Shown here: positions 6,237-14,462 of the stretch, one piece after another
How positions within the stretch are numbered: the first letter of the stretch is position 1
Layout of the letters: the number at the start of each line of letters is the position of its first letter
Origin: Phycisphaerae bacterium
GTDB lineage: Bacteria; Planctomycetota; Phycisphaerae; UBA1845; JAFGLZ01
NCBI GenBank assembly: GCA_016927755.1
Contig: JAFGLZ010000193.1
Coordinates: 1-50,434 of the forward strand
Direction of reading: 5' to 3'
DNA: 50,434 nt
Position numbers and translations under genes: made by a program
The notes under the pieces: model-generated
Database searches by the model: none
Told to the model about the DNA's origin: nothing
The model's input: the letters and a program-made list of their open reading frames with translations, nothing else

Positions 6237-8654
6237 ATGACTCGACGACTGACCACCCTCCTCGTAGGTCTGATCGCCCTGCCCGCCACCACGGGCTGTT
6301 CCCTCGAAGGCTTCGGCAAAGCCCTTGGCGAAGGCCTCTTCGGCGAGAGCCGTGCGAGCGTCCACCCCGCCCTCGCCGCCAGGCCGAGCCGTGAGGGCCT
6401 CGGCGTGAACATCCACTTCTACGAGGGCAACGAGCAGGACTGGAAGATGCTCACCGAAGCCGGTGTCAGCATCGTCCGCATGGACGTAAGCTGGGCCGGC
6501 TGCGAGAAGAAGCCCGGCCTGTACGACTTCAGCCACTACGACGCCCTCATCGCCAAGCTCGAACAGCACAAGATCCGCCTGCTCTTCATCATCGACTACG
6601 GCAACCCCCTCTACGACGACGGCCTGGCCCCCCACTCCGATGAGGGCCGCGCGGCATATGCGCGCTTCGTATCGGCCCTCGTCAAACGCTACGCCGGCAA
6701 GGACATCATCTGGGAGCTATGGAACGAGCCCAACATCAGCTTCTGGAAGCCCAAGCCCAACGTCAACGACTACATGGCCTGGTGCAAGGCCGTCGTGCCC
6801 GCCATCCGACAGGCCGACCCCAACGCCTGTGTCATCGGACCCGCCACCTCCCGCATCCCCCTCGACTTCATCGAGCAGTGCTTCCAGAAAGGCCTCCTCG
6901 ACCTCGTCGACGGCGTCAGCGTCCATCCCTACCGTAACGGCAAGATGGGCCCCGAGACCGCCATCCCCGAGTACAAGAATCTGGCCCGCCTCATCGAGCA
7001 ATACGCCCCCAAGGTCCAGGTCGACGGAAAGCAGAAGCGCAAGACGATCCCCATCATCAGCGGAGAGTGGGGCTACACCTCGACGAACGTCTCCCGCCAG
7101 CAGCAAGGCAAGTATCTCCCCCGCCAGTGGCTTGCCAACGCCCTCAGCAAGATCCCCATCAGCATCTGGTACGACTGGCATGACGACGGAAAGGACCCCA
7201 AGGAGGGTGAGCACAACTTCGGCACCGTCACATGGGACTACAAGCCAAAGCCCGCCTACCTCGCCATGAAGACGCTGCTCGGGCGAGTCCCAACCGTCCT
7301 CAGCAGAATCGACGTCGGGTCCGAGCAGGATTTCGTCCTCTACACCGGCGAGCTTGTCATCTGGACGACCGGCGACCCGCACGAGATCGACCTGGGTCCC
7401 GGCATCAAGATCGCCGGCGCCGTCGACCACCTCGGCAACAAGATCGACGTCCCCGACGGCCCGCGCCAATGGGTCACCGACGCCCCTCGATATCTAGCGA
7501 TCGCTCCCCCAGCGCCCGGATGGCTCACTGTGTTCGTCAACCCCATCCCCCTGCATCGAACGGTGTGGGGCGACTACGCCATGCTCGTTATCACCTACAA
7601 CGCAGGCCAACGGACCGCGAGGGTAACGCTCGATCCGGTCAGAACGGATGACGTCTACGTGGCGGGGCGCTGGGTCGGTTCCTTTGGCGACCCCAACAAG
7701 CCGCTGGAGCCCCAGGAACCCTCCCTCGCAATGTGGGGAGGCAGCGCCTGCCGCCACGACGGAAGTGCCGTCGCACTCAAGATCACCGCGCGAATCGCGT
7801 GCGAGGGAGAGCCCCCCCACGCCATCACCAGGACCGTCGAGGCCGGTATCCACAACCCCGTCTCCCTCGACCTCGCCTGGCGGCAAGACGGCCTCCAGGT
7901 CTCCGTCGGAACAAACGGCGCCCTGCCCCTCACCGCCAACCTCATCCCCAACGTCGATGGCGTCGACCGCCAAGCCGTCGGCGTCGCACTGGCCAAGGGC
8001 CAGAAGACCGCCGTCGTCCGATGGCACGACCTCCGCCTGGCCGGCGTGGCCCGTCACGTCGGCGTCCGCCTCGTCAGCCCCACCGGCCGCGTCATCGCCG
8101 AGACCGAGCCGATGACCTACGAGCTCGTCGACCCCGTCATCGACCCCGTCGACGCCCCCGTCGGCGCGACCCTCACCGACGACTACCGCCTATGGCACGA
8201 AGGCGACAAGGATCGGAAGGTCGAGCTGAAAGGACAAGTCGTCGAGTCGCCTGGCGGCGATCCCCCGTTCGATCGCGCCCTCCGAGTCGACTACGAGATG
8301 TCCGCGGGATGGTGCTATTGGCAGATCGGCCCCAAGCAGCCTAGCTCCATCGGCATGCCCGGCGCCCGCCCCAAGCGAATCATGATGTGGGTCCGCGGCG
8401 ACAAGTCCGGCGACGCGATCCGTCTCCGCGTCGTCGACAAGACCGGACAGACCTTCCAGCCCACCGGCGGAAAGATGGACGCCGACGGCTGGCGATGCGT
8501 GTCGCTCGACCTGCGCCACATGGGCCACTGGGGCGGCGCGGGCGACGGCGTCGTGCACTGGCCGCTGACCTGGACCAGCTACTTCCTCCAGGACTCGACA
8601 AGGACCGCGCACTCGGGCGCCACCTGCGTCACCGGCGTCGTGGTCGCCTGGTAG
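6237..8654 (+). CDS. Lipoprotein glycoside hydrolase, clan GH-A-like (GH5/GH39-type), 805 aa
   Basis: A lipoprotein signal, MTRRLTTLLVGLIALPATTGC, ends at a lipobox Cys. Residues ~50-370 form a TIM-barrel glycosidase: GVNIHFYEG, then WELWNEPN with the acid/base E164, and IISGEWGYTS with the nucleophile E277, in the order and spacing typical of retaining clan GH-A enzymes. The N-E-P motif and the second Glu on a late strand suggest GH5- or GH39-like; the substrate cannot be told. The C-terminal ~430 residues look like beta-sandwich modules, perhaps carbohydrate binding. The frame is open far upstream, but the start at 6237 is chosen because AGAAAGGAG precedes it and the signal peptide begins there. 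It would act in the cell envelope on plant or algal glycans. A strong terminator follows. Confidence 0.85.
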   Translation: MTRRLTTLLVGLIALPATTGCSLEGFGKALGEGLFGESRASVHPALAARPSREGLGVNIHFYEGNEQDWKMLTEAGVSIVRMDVSWAGCEKKPGLYDFSHYDALIAKLEQHKIRLLFIIDYGNPLYDDGLAPHSDEGRAAYARFVSALVKRYAGKDIIWELWNEPNISFWKPKPNVNDYMAWCKAVVPAIRQADPNACVIGPATSRIPLDFIEQCFQKGLLDLVDGVSVHPYRNGKMGPETAIPEYKNLARLIEQYAPKVQVDGKQKRKTIPIISGEWGYTSTNVSRQQQGKYLPRQWLANALSKIPISIWYDWHDDGKDPKEGEHNFGTVTWDYKPKPAYLAMKTLLGRVPTVLSRIDVGSEQDFVLYTGELVIWTTGDPHEIDLGPGIKIAGAVDHLGNKIDVPDGPRQWVTDAPRYLAIAPPAPGWLTVFVNPIPLHRTVWGDYAMLVITYNAGQRTARVTLDPVRTDDVYVAGRWVGSFGDPNKPLEPQEPSLAMWGGSACRHDGSAVALKITARIACEGEPPHAITRTVEAGIHNPVSLDLAWRQDGLQVSVGTNGALPLTANLIPNVDGVDRQAVGVALAKGQKTAVVRWHDLRLAGVARHVGVRLVSPTGRVIAETEPMTYELVDPVIDPVDAPVGATLTDDYRLWHEGDKDRKVELKGQVVESPGGDPPFDRALRVDYEMSAGWCYWQIGPKQPSSIGMPGARPKRIMMWVRGDKSGDAIRLRVVDKTGQTFQPTGGKMDADGWRCVSLDLRHMGHWGGAGDGVVHWPLTWTSYFLQDSTRTAHSGATCVTGVVVAW

Positions 8655-8668
8655 CCCAAATGGAAAAG

Positions 8669-8700
8669 GCCCCCGCCCGGTCTCCGGACGGGGGCTTCTG
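8669..8700. terminator. Rho-independent-type terminator between convergent genes
   Basis: A 12-bp stem, GCCCCCGCCCGG with CCGGACGGGGGC (one mismatch), closes a 3-nt loop at 8669-8695 and is followed by TTCT. It begins 14 nt after the stop of the glycosidase gene and lies before the end of the convergent lipoprotein gene, so it may serve both strands. Confidence 0.7.
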
Positions 8701-8742
8701 ATCATGTCGACACGCATGCAACGGCCGATACCGAGACCGTCC

Positions 8743-9204
8743 CTACTCCGCCTTCTTCGTCGGCGGCTGCACCGGCGCTGGCGCCTTGGCCGCCGGCTTC
8801 GTTGCGGCCTTCGTCGTCGCGGTCGGAGAGCGCTCCCATCCCTCGCGCTCGATCTCAACCTTGACCACCATCATCCGCTTCCGTTGCTTGTCGCGATACC
8901 CGGTCACGATCACTCTGTCTCCCGTGTTCACCTCACTGAGCTTGGCGACCCGGCCGTTGATGAGGATCTCCGAGTTCTGATCCACCGTGCCTTCGTACTC
9001 CATATCGATCTTCTTCTCTTTGTGGCGGAACTTCATGGCGACCTTGCCCGTCGCCTCGTCGATGCTCGTCACGGTGCCCGTGATCGTCTTGTCCTCCGAG
9101 CGCTCCGACCGGTTCCGACACCCCGGCAGACACAGAAGCCCGACAACGACCAGACTGGCGGCCACTCCTTGCCCCAAGGAGCGATTCATCATCATCGCTT
9201 TCAT
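8743..9204 (-). CDS. Small lipoprotein with a charged beta domain and a Lys/Ala/Pro tail, 153 aa
   Basis: The start MKAMMMNRSLGQG leads into a hydrophobic segment and a lipobox, LLCLPGC, so the mature protein should be lipid-anchored. Residues ~35-120 form a predicted small beta-barrel: ITGTVTSIDEATGKVAMKF, GTVDQNSEILINGR and NTGDRVIVTGY. This resembles OB-fold-like 'DUF5666-type' repeats, where 'G.v..id...g.i.v......i.v...T.i...g' recurs; that is a resemblance only. The last 30 residues are rich in Thr, Ala, Lys and Pro, likely flexible. The start at 9204 is preferred over upstream codons because AAGAAGGGAG precedes it and the signal peptide starts here. Divergent from leuC. Confidence 0.75.
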   Translation of the reverse strand: MKAMMMNRSLGQGVAASLVVVGLLCLPGCRNRSERSEDKTITGTVTSIDEATGKVAMKFRHKEKKIDMEYEGTVDQNSEILINGRVAKLSEVNTGDRVIVTGYRDKQRKRMMVVKVEIEREGWERSPTATTKAATKPAAKAPAPVQPPTKKAE

Positions 9205-9305
9205 CTCGACTCCCTTCTTTCTTTGGAAACGCCCGCGTCCTGCCCCGGCCCGACACGACAAGACCCGCGCAAGCAGAAGACGCGGTCTCTCCACGTCGTC
9301 AGCGG

Positions 9306-9334
9306 AATCTATCGGACCCACCGCGACAAATCAA
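9306..9334 (-). promoter_or_regulatory. Possible promoter of the small lipoprotein gene
   Basis: On the minus strand TTGATT (9334-9329), a 17-bp spacer and TAGATT (9311-9306), about 100 nt before the start codon. Confidence 0.4.
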
Positions 9335-9399
9335 GCTGCCGTCGCCTCCGCCGAAGACCCGAGCACATACGGAAACACCCGCAACTCTCTGCGGCAGTG

Positions 9400-9428
9400 C
9401 TGACGGATCGACCGATGATGGTTATACT
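9400..9428 (+). promoter_or_regulatory. Probable promoter of leuC-leuD
   Basis: CTGACG (9400-9405), a 17-bp spacer and TATACT (9423-9428), leaving a leader of about 85 nt. The 314-base gap 9205-9518 otherwise shows only this and the divergent promoter; I see no attenuator with a run of leucine codons. Confidence 0.5.
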
Positions 9429-9518
9429 GCGGTGTTGCGATCGTCGAGACGCTCGCGCCTGCGGGAAGCCAGTACGCTTCCACGCGGCCGCGACCCAATG
9501 CATAGGGGACTACGCGAC

Positions 9519-10862
9519 ATGGGCATGACCATCACTGAGAAGATCCTGGCCAAGCATGCCCGTCGGCACGAGGTGACCGCCGGCGACAACGTCTGGGTCG
9601 ACGTCGACGTCCTCATGACCCACGACGTCTGCGGGCCCGGCGCTATCGCCGTCTTCACCGAGCAGTTCGGCGCCGACGCCAAGGTCTGGGACCCCGGCAA
9701 GATCGTCATCATCCCGGATCACTACATCTTCACCGCCGACGCCAAGGCACACCGCAACATCGACATACTCCGTCGGTTCGTCGCCGAGCAGGGCATCGCC
9801 AACTACTACGACCCCGACTTCGTCCAGGGCGACGGGATGCCGCGACCCTACGACGACCCGACCCAAACCCCGTATCAGGGCGTCTGCCACTCCGTGCTCC
9901 CCGAGAAGGGACACACACGACCCGGCGAGATCCTCCTCGGAACCGATTCGCACACCTGCACCGCCGGGGCCTTCGGGCAGTTCGCCACCGGCATCGGCAA
10001 CACCGAGGCCGGCTTCGTCATGGGAACCGGAAAGCTCTGGCTCAAGGTCCCCCCGACCCTAAGGTTCATCCTCGACGGCGCCATGCCGCCCTACCTCATG
10101 GCCAAGGACGTGATCCTCCGGATCATCGGCGACCTCGGCGTGGCCGGCGCCGCCTACTGCGCGATGGAGTTCACCGGTAGCGCGATCAAGGGCATGAGCA
10201 TCGATGAGCGCATGACGCTCTGTAACATGGCCATCGAGGCCGGCGGAAAGAACGGCGTCGTCCCCGCCGACGAGGTCACCGTCGAGTACGTCCGAGCGAG
10301 GACCGACGTCCCGTTCGAATGCGTCGGCAACGATCCAGACGCCGTCTTCCAAAGCGAGCGAACCTACGACGTCTCGACGGCCGAGCCCGTGGTCGCCCGA
10401 CCCCACTCGCCCGACAACGTCGCCACCGTGCGGGACGTTGCCGGTACGCCACTCGATCGGGCCTACATCGGCTCCTGCACCGGCGGCAAGCTCGCCGACT
10501 TCGAGGCCGCCGCGCGAATCCTGGCCGGACGCTCCGTCAAGATCGACACGTTCTGCGTCCCCGCCAACACCCGCATTGACGCCGACCTGTCGCGCAAGAC
10601 CTGCCTGGGAAAGACGCTCCGCCGGATCCTCCAGGACGCGGGATGCCAGATCGGCCCGGCGAGCTGTGCGGCCTGTCTCGGCGGTCCCGATGACACCTTC
10701 GGACGGGCAAACTCGGCCATCAAGGTCATCAGCGCCACCAACAGGAACTTCCCGGGGAGGATGGGCTCGCAGGACGCGCAGGTCTTCCTCGCCTCGCCGC
10801 TCACCGTGGCGGCCAGCGCCGTGGCAGGCCGAATCACCGACCCCCGAGACCTGCTCCAGTAG
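9519..10862 (+). CDS. leuC: 3-isopropylmalate dehydratase, large subunit
   Basis: This is the [4Fe-4S]-bearing subunit of the enzyme that isomerises 2-isopropylmalate to 3-isopropylmalate in leucine synthesis. The start MGMTITEKILAKHA, the substrate loops LLGTDSHTCTAGAFGQ and FATGIGNTE, and the three cluster ligands are clear: C320 in IGSCTGGKL and C383/C386 in GPASCAACLGG. Length (447 aa) is slightly above the usual ~420 of the short, archaeal-type LeuC. AGGGGAC lies just upstream of the ATG at 9519; another ATG two codons later is possible. leuD follows after 23 nt, as expected for one enzyme complex. Close relatives (homoaconitase, dimethylmalate dehydratase) share these motifs, so the exact substrate is inferred. 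Confidence 0.9.
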   Translation: MGMTITEKILAKHARRHEVTAGDNVWVDVDVLMTHDVCGPGAIAVFTEQFGADAKVWDPGKIVIIPDHYIFTADAKAHRNIDILRRFVAEQGIANYYDPDFVQGDGMPRPYDDPTQTPYQGVCHSVLPEKGHTRPGEILLGTDSHTCTAGAFGQFATGIGNTEAGFVMGTGKLWLKVPPTLRFILDGAMPPYLMAKDVILRIIGDLGVAGAAYCAMEFTGSAIKGMSIDERMTLCNMAIEAGGKNGVVPADEVTVEYVRARTDVPFECVGNDPDAVFQSERTYDVSTAEPVVARPHSPDNVATVRDVAGTPLDRAYIGSCTGGKLADFEAAARILAGRSVKIDTFCVPANTRIDADLSRKTCLGKTLRRILQDAGCQIGPASCAACLGGPDDTFGRANSAIKVISATNRNFPGRMGSQDAQVFLASPLTVAASAVAGRITDPRDLLQ

Positions 10863-10885
10863 AACCCCTTCGAGGAGACCTCGTG

Positions 10886-11452
10886 ATGGAAGACACGATT
10901 CGCGGTCTGGCATACGTCCTCGGCGACGACGTCGACACCGACCAGATCATCCCGGCAAAGCACCTGGTCTACAGCACCTCCGACCCCAAGGAGCGCTGCC
11001 AGTACGGGCGGCTCGCCCTCACCGGCGTGCCCGAGGGACGACGCGGGCTGCCCAAGGGCGACGTGCCCTTCGTGGACCCGAGCGACCCGGCCAACACCCG
11101 CAGCGACTTTACGATCATCGTCGCCGGCGCGAACTTCGGCTGCGGCAGCAGTCGCGAGCACGCCCCGCTGGCCCTCGCGGAGGCGGGCGTTCGCGCCGTC
11201 ATCGCCGAGAGCTACGCCCGGATCTTCTTCAGGAACAGCGTCAACGGCGGCTACGTCATCCCCTACGAGACGCCCAACCGGCTCATCGAGGCCGTCGCAA
11301 CGGGCGATGAGCTTGAGCTGAACGCCGCGGGCGATACCCTCGTCAACCTCACGCGAGGCGCCGAGCACAAGCTCAGGCCCTTGGGAGACGTCGCACCCAT
11401 CGTCGAGGCCGGCGGAATCTTCGAGTACGCCAGGCGGGCCGGTATGCTGTAG
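10886..11452 (+). CDS. leuD: 3-isopropylmalate dehydratase, small subunit
   Basis: The swivelling domain of the isopropylmalate isomerase: YVLGDDVDTDQIIPAKHL near the N-terminus and GANFGCGSSREHAP at about residues 73-86 are the family signatures. The protein (188 aa) is somewhat longer than the ~165-residue archaeal-type LeuD because of an insertion, PEGRRGLPKGDVPFVDPSD, before the core. It should pair with the LeuC upstream in the cytoplasm. A GTG three bases earlier is in frame, but the GAGGAGA ribosome binding site fits the ATG at 10886 better. The genes for 2-isopropylmalate synthase and 3-isopropylmalate dehydrogenase are not in the window. Confidence 0.9.
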   Translation: MEDTIRGLAYVLGDDVDTDQIIPAKHLVYSTSDPKERCQYGRLALTGVPEGRRGLPKGDVPFVDPSDPANTRSDFTIIVAGANFGCGSSREHAPLALAEAGVRAVIAESYARIFFRNSVNGGYVIPYETPNRLIEAVATGDELELNAAGDTLVNLTRGAEHKLRPLGDVAPIVEAGGIFEYARRAGML

Positions 11453-11467
11453 AGGCCACGATCCCCG

Positions 11468-11496
11468 TTGACAGAAACACCCCGCAACACTACATT
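11468..11496 (+). promoter_or_regulatory. Probable promoter of the STAS gene
   Basis: A consensus TTGACA (11468-11473), a 17-bp spacer and TACATT (11491-11496), about 50 nt before the ATG. It suggests the STAS gene is transcribed separately from leuCD, which ends 15 nt upstream. Confidence 0.6.
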
Positions 11497-11544
11497 GCCC
11501 GGGGTCAAGGGGGAGAATCGATTCTCGCGGGAAACGGGTGAGTC

Positions 11545-11886
11545 ATGCCGATTCAAGAATGGTCCGAACAGATCCTCTTGGCCGACCTCCAGGATGATCC
11601 GCTGCTCAGCGACGACATCAACGCACTGATCGAGACCGTCGAAGCCCGACCCGAGTTCAACGTCGTGATGAACTTCTCACAGGTCAGCTACGTCAACAGC
11701 TCAAACATCTCGAAGCTCCTCAAGCTTCGCAAGCTCGTGACGATCAACAACCATCGCAAACTCAAGCTCTGCGGCATCAGCACCCAAGTCTGGGGCGTCT
11801 TCCTCGTGACAGGTCTGGACAAGGTCTTCGACTTCGCCGACGACGTGACGAGCGGTCTGGCCGGAATGCAGCTCGACGCCGGTTAG
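11545..11886 (+). CDS. STAS-domain protein (anti-sigma factor antagonist-like), 113 aa
   Basis: A single STAS domain fills the protein: a first strand (EQILLADLQDDPLLSDDIN), then VVMNFSQVSYVNSSNISKLLKL, where NSSN takes the place of the phosphorylatable serine loop (DSSG-like) of SpoIIAA, and then LKLCGISTQVWGVFLVTGLDKVFDF. The last segment is nearly identical to a family of orphan STAS proteins that I associate with planctomycetes. Such proteins bind and release an anti-sigma kinase depending on serine phosphorylation. No matching RsbW-type kinase or sigma factor gene is nearby, so the partner is unknown. Cytoplasmic, monocistronic. The 125 bases after it (to 12011) include an unusually AT-rich island at about 11932-11960. 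Confidence 0.85.
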   Translation: MPIQEWSEQILLADLQDDPLLSDDINALIETVEARPEFNVVMNFSQVSYVNSSNISKLLKLRKLVTINNHRKLKLCGISTQVWGVFLVTGLDKVFDFADDVTSGLAGMQLDAG

Positions 11887-12011
11887 CCCTGCGGTGCCCC
11901 TGCGCCAATACGACCAACAGGTTCCGAAACCGCAATAATATAGCGCAAAGTTATACTATGACCTAGGTTATGCCCATGGACCGGGCAGCGCGGATGAGTC
12001 CGCTTCCCCGG

Positions 12012-14234
12012 TTACCGTGTGCTCGCGGTCTTTCGGACGGTCGATGAGGCCGGCTGGCCGGACCATGCCCATGGCTGACCGCTGAGGAGCTTCACCCTTA
12101 GCAGCAGCAGGGCCGCCTCGGCCTGGGGATCGATGTCCGGCCTCTCCTCGATCGGCGTCGGAGCCGTCGTCGTCGGCTCATCATCCTCCGCCGACGCCTG
12201 GCTCGTCGTTGCCTGACTCGTCGTCGGTTGAGTCGACGGATCGGGAGGCAGTTCGCCGAGGATGTCGCTGTCGCGACGCATCTGGATGACCTTCATCCGC
12301 TCCTCGGGGCGCATCGGCACGTCGATGTCGGGCGGGACGCCCCAGATCTCGGCATCGGGCCGCTTGTCGGGGCAGCGGTTGCTCGGCAAGTAGTACAAGG
12401 CCGTCGTCAGCTTCAGATACGCCGTGTCGTTCGCCAGCGGAATCAGGTTCTGAACGCTCCCCTTCCCATGAGTACAGGTACCCAGCACGATCGCGCGACG
12501 ATTGTCCTGCAAGGCGCCCGCCAGAATCTCCGAGGCGCTGGCGCTCGTCTCGTTGACCAGGACAACCATGTCCTTGTCGAAGAACTCCTCGGCGCTGCTC
12601 TCGGCCGCCCACTGGTCGGAATGCTGTCCCCGAGTACTGACGATGCCCTTGCCCGGCGGCAAGAAGAGTTCCGTAACGTCGATGGCCGTCCGCAGCAGAC
12701 CGCCCGGGTTGAACCTCAGGTCAAGGATCAGGGCCCGAGCCCCCTGCTTGTTGAGCTTGTCTAGGGCATCCTTGATCTCTTGAACCGTCCCGTCCATGAA
12801 GCTCGGATCGATGCGGATGTACCCGATCCGCTGCTCCGGATCCATCATGTAATCCCACTCGCCCGTCTTGGTGCGTCGATAGCCTCGGATGGACCGGATC
12901 GTGATCACGTCCCGCTCGATCGAGACGATAAACGGTGCCTTCTTGCCGCGCTGAATCGTCAACTTGACGGTGGTCCCCTTCGGACCCATGATCTTGGGAA
13001 CCACGTCGTCGATCTCCAACTCGCCGATGTCATCGCCGTCGACCTTCAAGATGACGTCGCCCGGTTTGATCCCCGCGCGATGCGCGGGCGTGTTCGGCAG
13101 CGGCGAGACTACCAGGAGCTTACCGTCCTGACGCTTGCGGATCTGGATGCCCACCCCTTGGAAGCGACCCATCGTGTGCTTCTTGAACTCCTCCACGTCG
13201 GCGGGCCACACCATGCTGCTGAAGCGATCCAACGGCTGAAGGGCCCCCTCCATGAACTCGTTGACGATTAGGGACTGGGGCAACTGGAGCGTCCGACCGT
13301 TGATCTTGAGGATGTCCTCGAAATAGTCCCAGGCCTTGCGCCAGTCGATGTTCTCCTCGATCCGGCGGGAGAGCGACGTCAGTTCACCCACGAAGCGAGC
13401 CACCTCTTCCCGATCCCCGAGACGCTCGAACGTGTTGGCGAGATTCGTCGTCTTTGCCAAGACGAGCAGGTTCTCGATGCCGCCGGCAAGCGCCTTCTTG
13501 AACTCCGCGTTGCGGACGTAGTTCCTGCCCACCTGGCGAAACGCGTCGCGAACCATCGAGGGCTCGATCCCCTGCAGATCCTTTCCCCACTTCTCCTTGT
13601 TCTCCTTCTTGTAGATGATCTCCAGACGCGCGTGCCTCAGGGACCGACGCTTCTGGGCCTCGTATTCGGGGTTGTCCTTGAAGATGTGCTCGAAGCAGGC
13701 GTAGATCCTGGCCGCCTTGGCCCACTCGCCCTTCTTGTAAAGGCCCTCGGCCTCGGTCGTGGCGCCGTCGAAGATGCTCTTGATATCTGGAAGCTGGACG
13801 AACGCCTTCGGATCCTTCGCGGTATCGAAGGCGCTGACAAGGTGAATCATCGCCTCCAGCCACTCGCCCTTCTTGACGGCCCTCTTGGCCTTGGCGACCT
13901 CGTAGTCGTAGTCGACCTGTCGGAAACGATCCCGCTCAGCCTGGAGGCCCTCGTACTGGTCGACCCATTTGCCGACCTGCAGCAGGTCGGCGCTCTTGGT
14001 CTGACTGGCCACCAACGAGCGGACCGAACGGGCGCCCTCATCGATCCGCCCGGCGATGATCTCCCGACAAGCCGCCTGGAGCGACGCGGTGGCATGTTGG
14101 GAAATGTCCCTCGATTCGTCGGCTCTTAGCGTGCCGAGCCCGACGAATGGAAGAACGAGACAACAACGGACAGATAGACCGACGAATCTGATAGGTAGGA
14201 AGCTCATGCGTGTGCGTGCCTGCATCATCTGCAA
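12012..14234 (-). CDS. S41-family C-terminal processing protease (CtpA/Tsp-like) with long N-terminal helical region, 740 aa
   Basis: A secretory signal (residues ~10-38, RFVGLSVRCCLVLPFVGLG then LRADES) precedes ~300 residues of charged helical sequence resembling TPR-like repeats. A PDZ domain follows at about 350-440 (LVVSPLPNTPAHRAGIKPGD). The S41 protease domain holds the Ser/Lys dyad: S566 in ETSASASEILAG and K591 in THGKGSVQ, the 25-residue spacing seen in Tsp. ALILDLRFNPGG is also typical. It probably cleaves misfolded or C-terminally tagged proteins in the periplasm. The tail (from ~residue 670) is Thr/Ser/Pro-rich and likely disordered. The long helical part is unusual for Ctp proteases and may bind adaptors or substrates. 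The start is uncertain; M10 is an alternative, and neither has a good ribosome binding site. Confidence 0.85.
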   Translation of the reverse strand: MQMMQARTRMSFLPIRFVGLSVRCCLVLPFVGLGTLRADESRDISQHATASLQAACREIIAGRIDEGARSVRSLVASQTKSADLLQVGKWVDQYEGLQAERDRFRQVDYDYEVAKAKRAVKKGEWLEAMIHLVSAFDTAKDPKAFVQLPDIKSIFDGATTEAEGLYKKGEWAKAARIYACFEHIFKDNPEYEAQKRRSLRHARLEIIYKKENKEKWGKDLQGIEPSMVRDAFRQVGRNYVRNAEFKKALAGGIENLLVLAKTTNLANTFERLGDREEVARFVGELTSLSRRIEENIDWRKAWDYFEDILKINGRTLQLPQSLIVNEFMEGALQPLDRFSSMVWPADVEEFKKHTMGRFQGVGIQIRKRQDGKLLVVSPLPNTPAHRAGIKPGDVILKVDGDDIGELEIDDVVPKIMGPKGTTVKLTIQRGKKAPFIVSIERDVITIRSIRGYRRTKTGEWDYMMDPEQRIGYIRIDPSFMDGTVQEIKDALDKLNKQGARALILDLRFNPGGLLRTAIDVTELFLPPGKGIVSTRGQHSDQWAAESSAEEFFDKDMVVLVNETSASASEILAGALQDNRRAIVLGTCTHGKGSVQNLIPLANDTAYLKLTTALYYLPSNRCPDKRPDAEIWGVPPDIDVPMRPEERMKVIQMRRDSDILGELPPDPSTQPTTSQATTSQASAEDDEPTTTAPTPIEERPDIDPQAEAALLLLRVKLLSGQPWAWSGQPASSTVRKTASTR

Positions 14235-14462
14235 ACCCGATAACCGTGGAGATACGGCCTTGGCCGCGGTCGCTGGTCACCTCGGTTCGGGCATGCGGAA
14301 TCTAAGCCTAGAGCCTCGGCGTGTCTTCAACCGAGACGTTCCACAATGGCCGGGCAGCAGAGACGTTACCCCGGCATCTCGTCTATGTCATCCTATAACC
14401 TGTGGGCCCCGGAGTCTACGGCAGGCCAGTCGATAGGCTAGCCCGACGCATCTAAGGTCGGA

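Noticed and set aside
9205..9518. Leucine attenuator or T-box before leuC
   Set aside because: No leader peptide with leucine codons, no T-box sequence and no terminator/antiterminator pair could be found.
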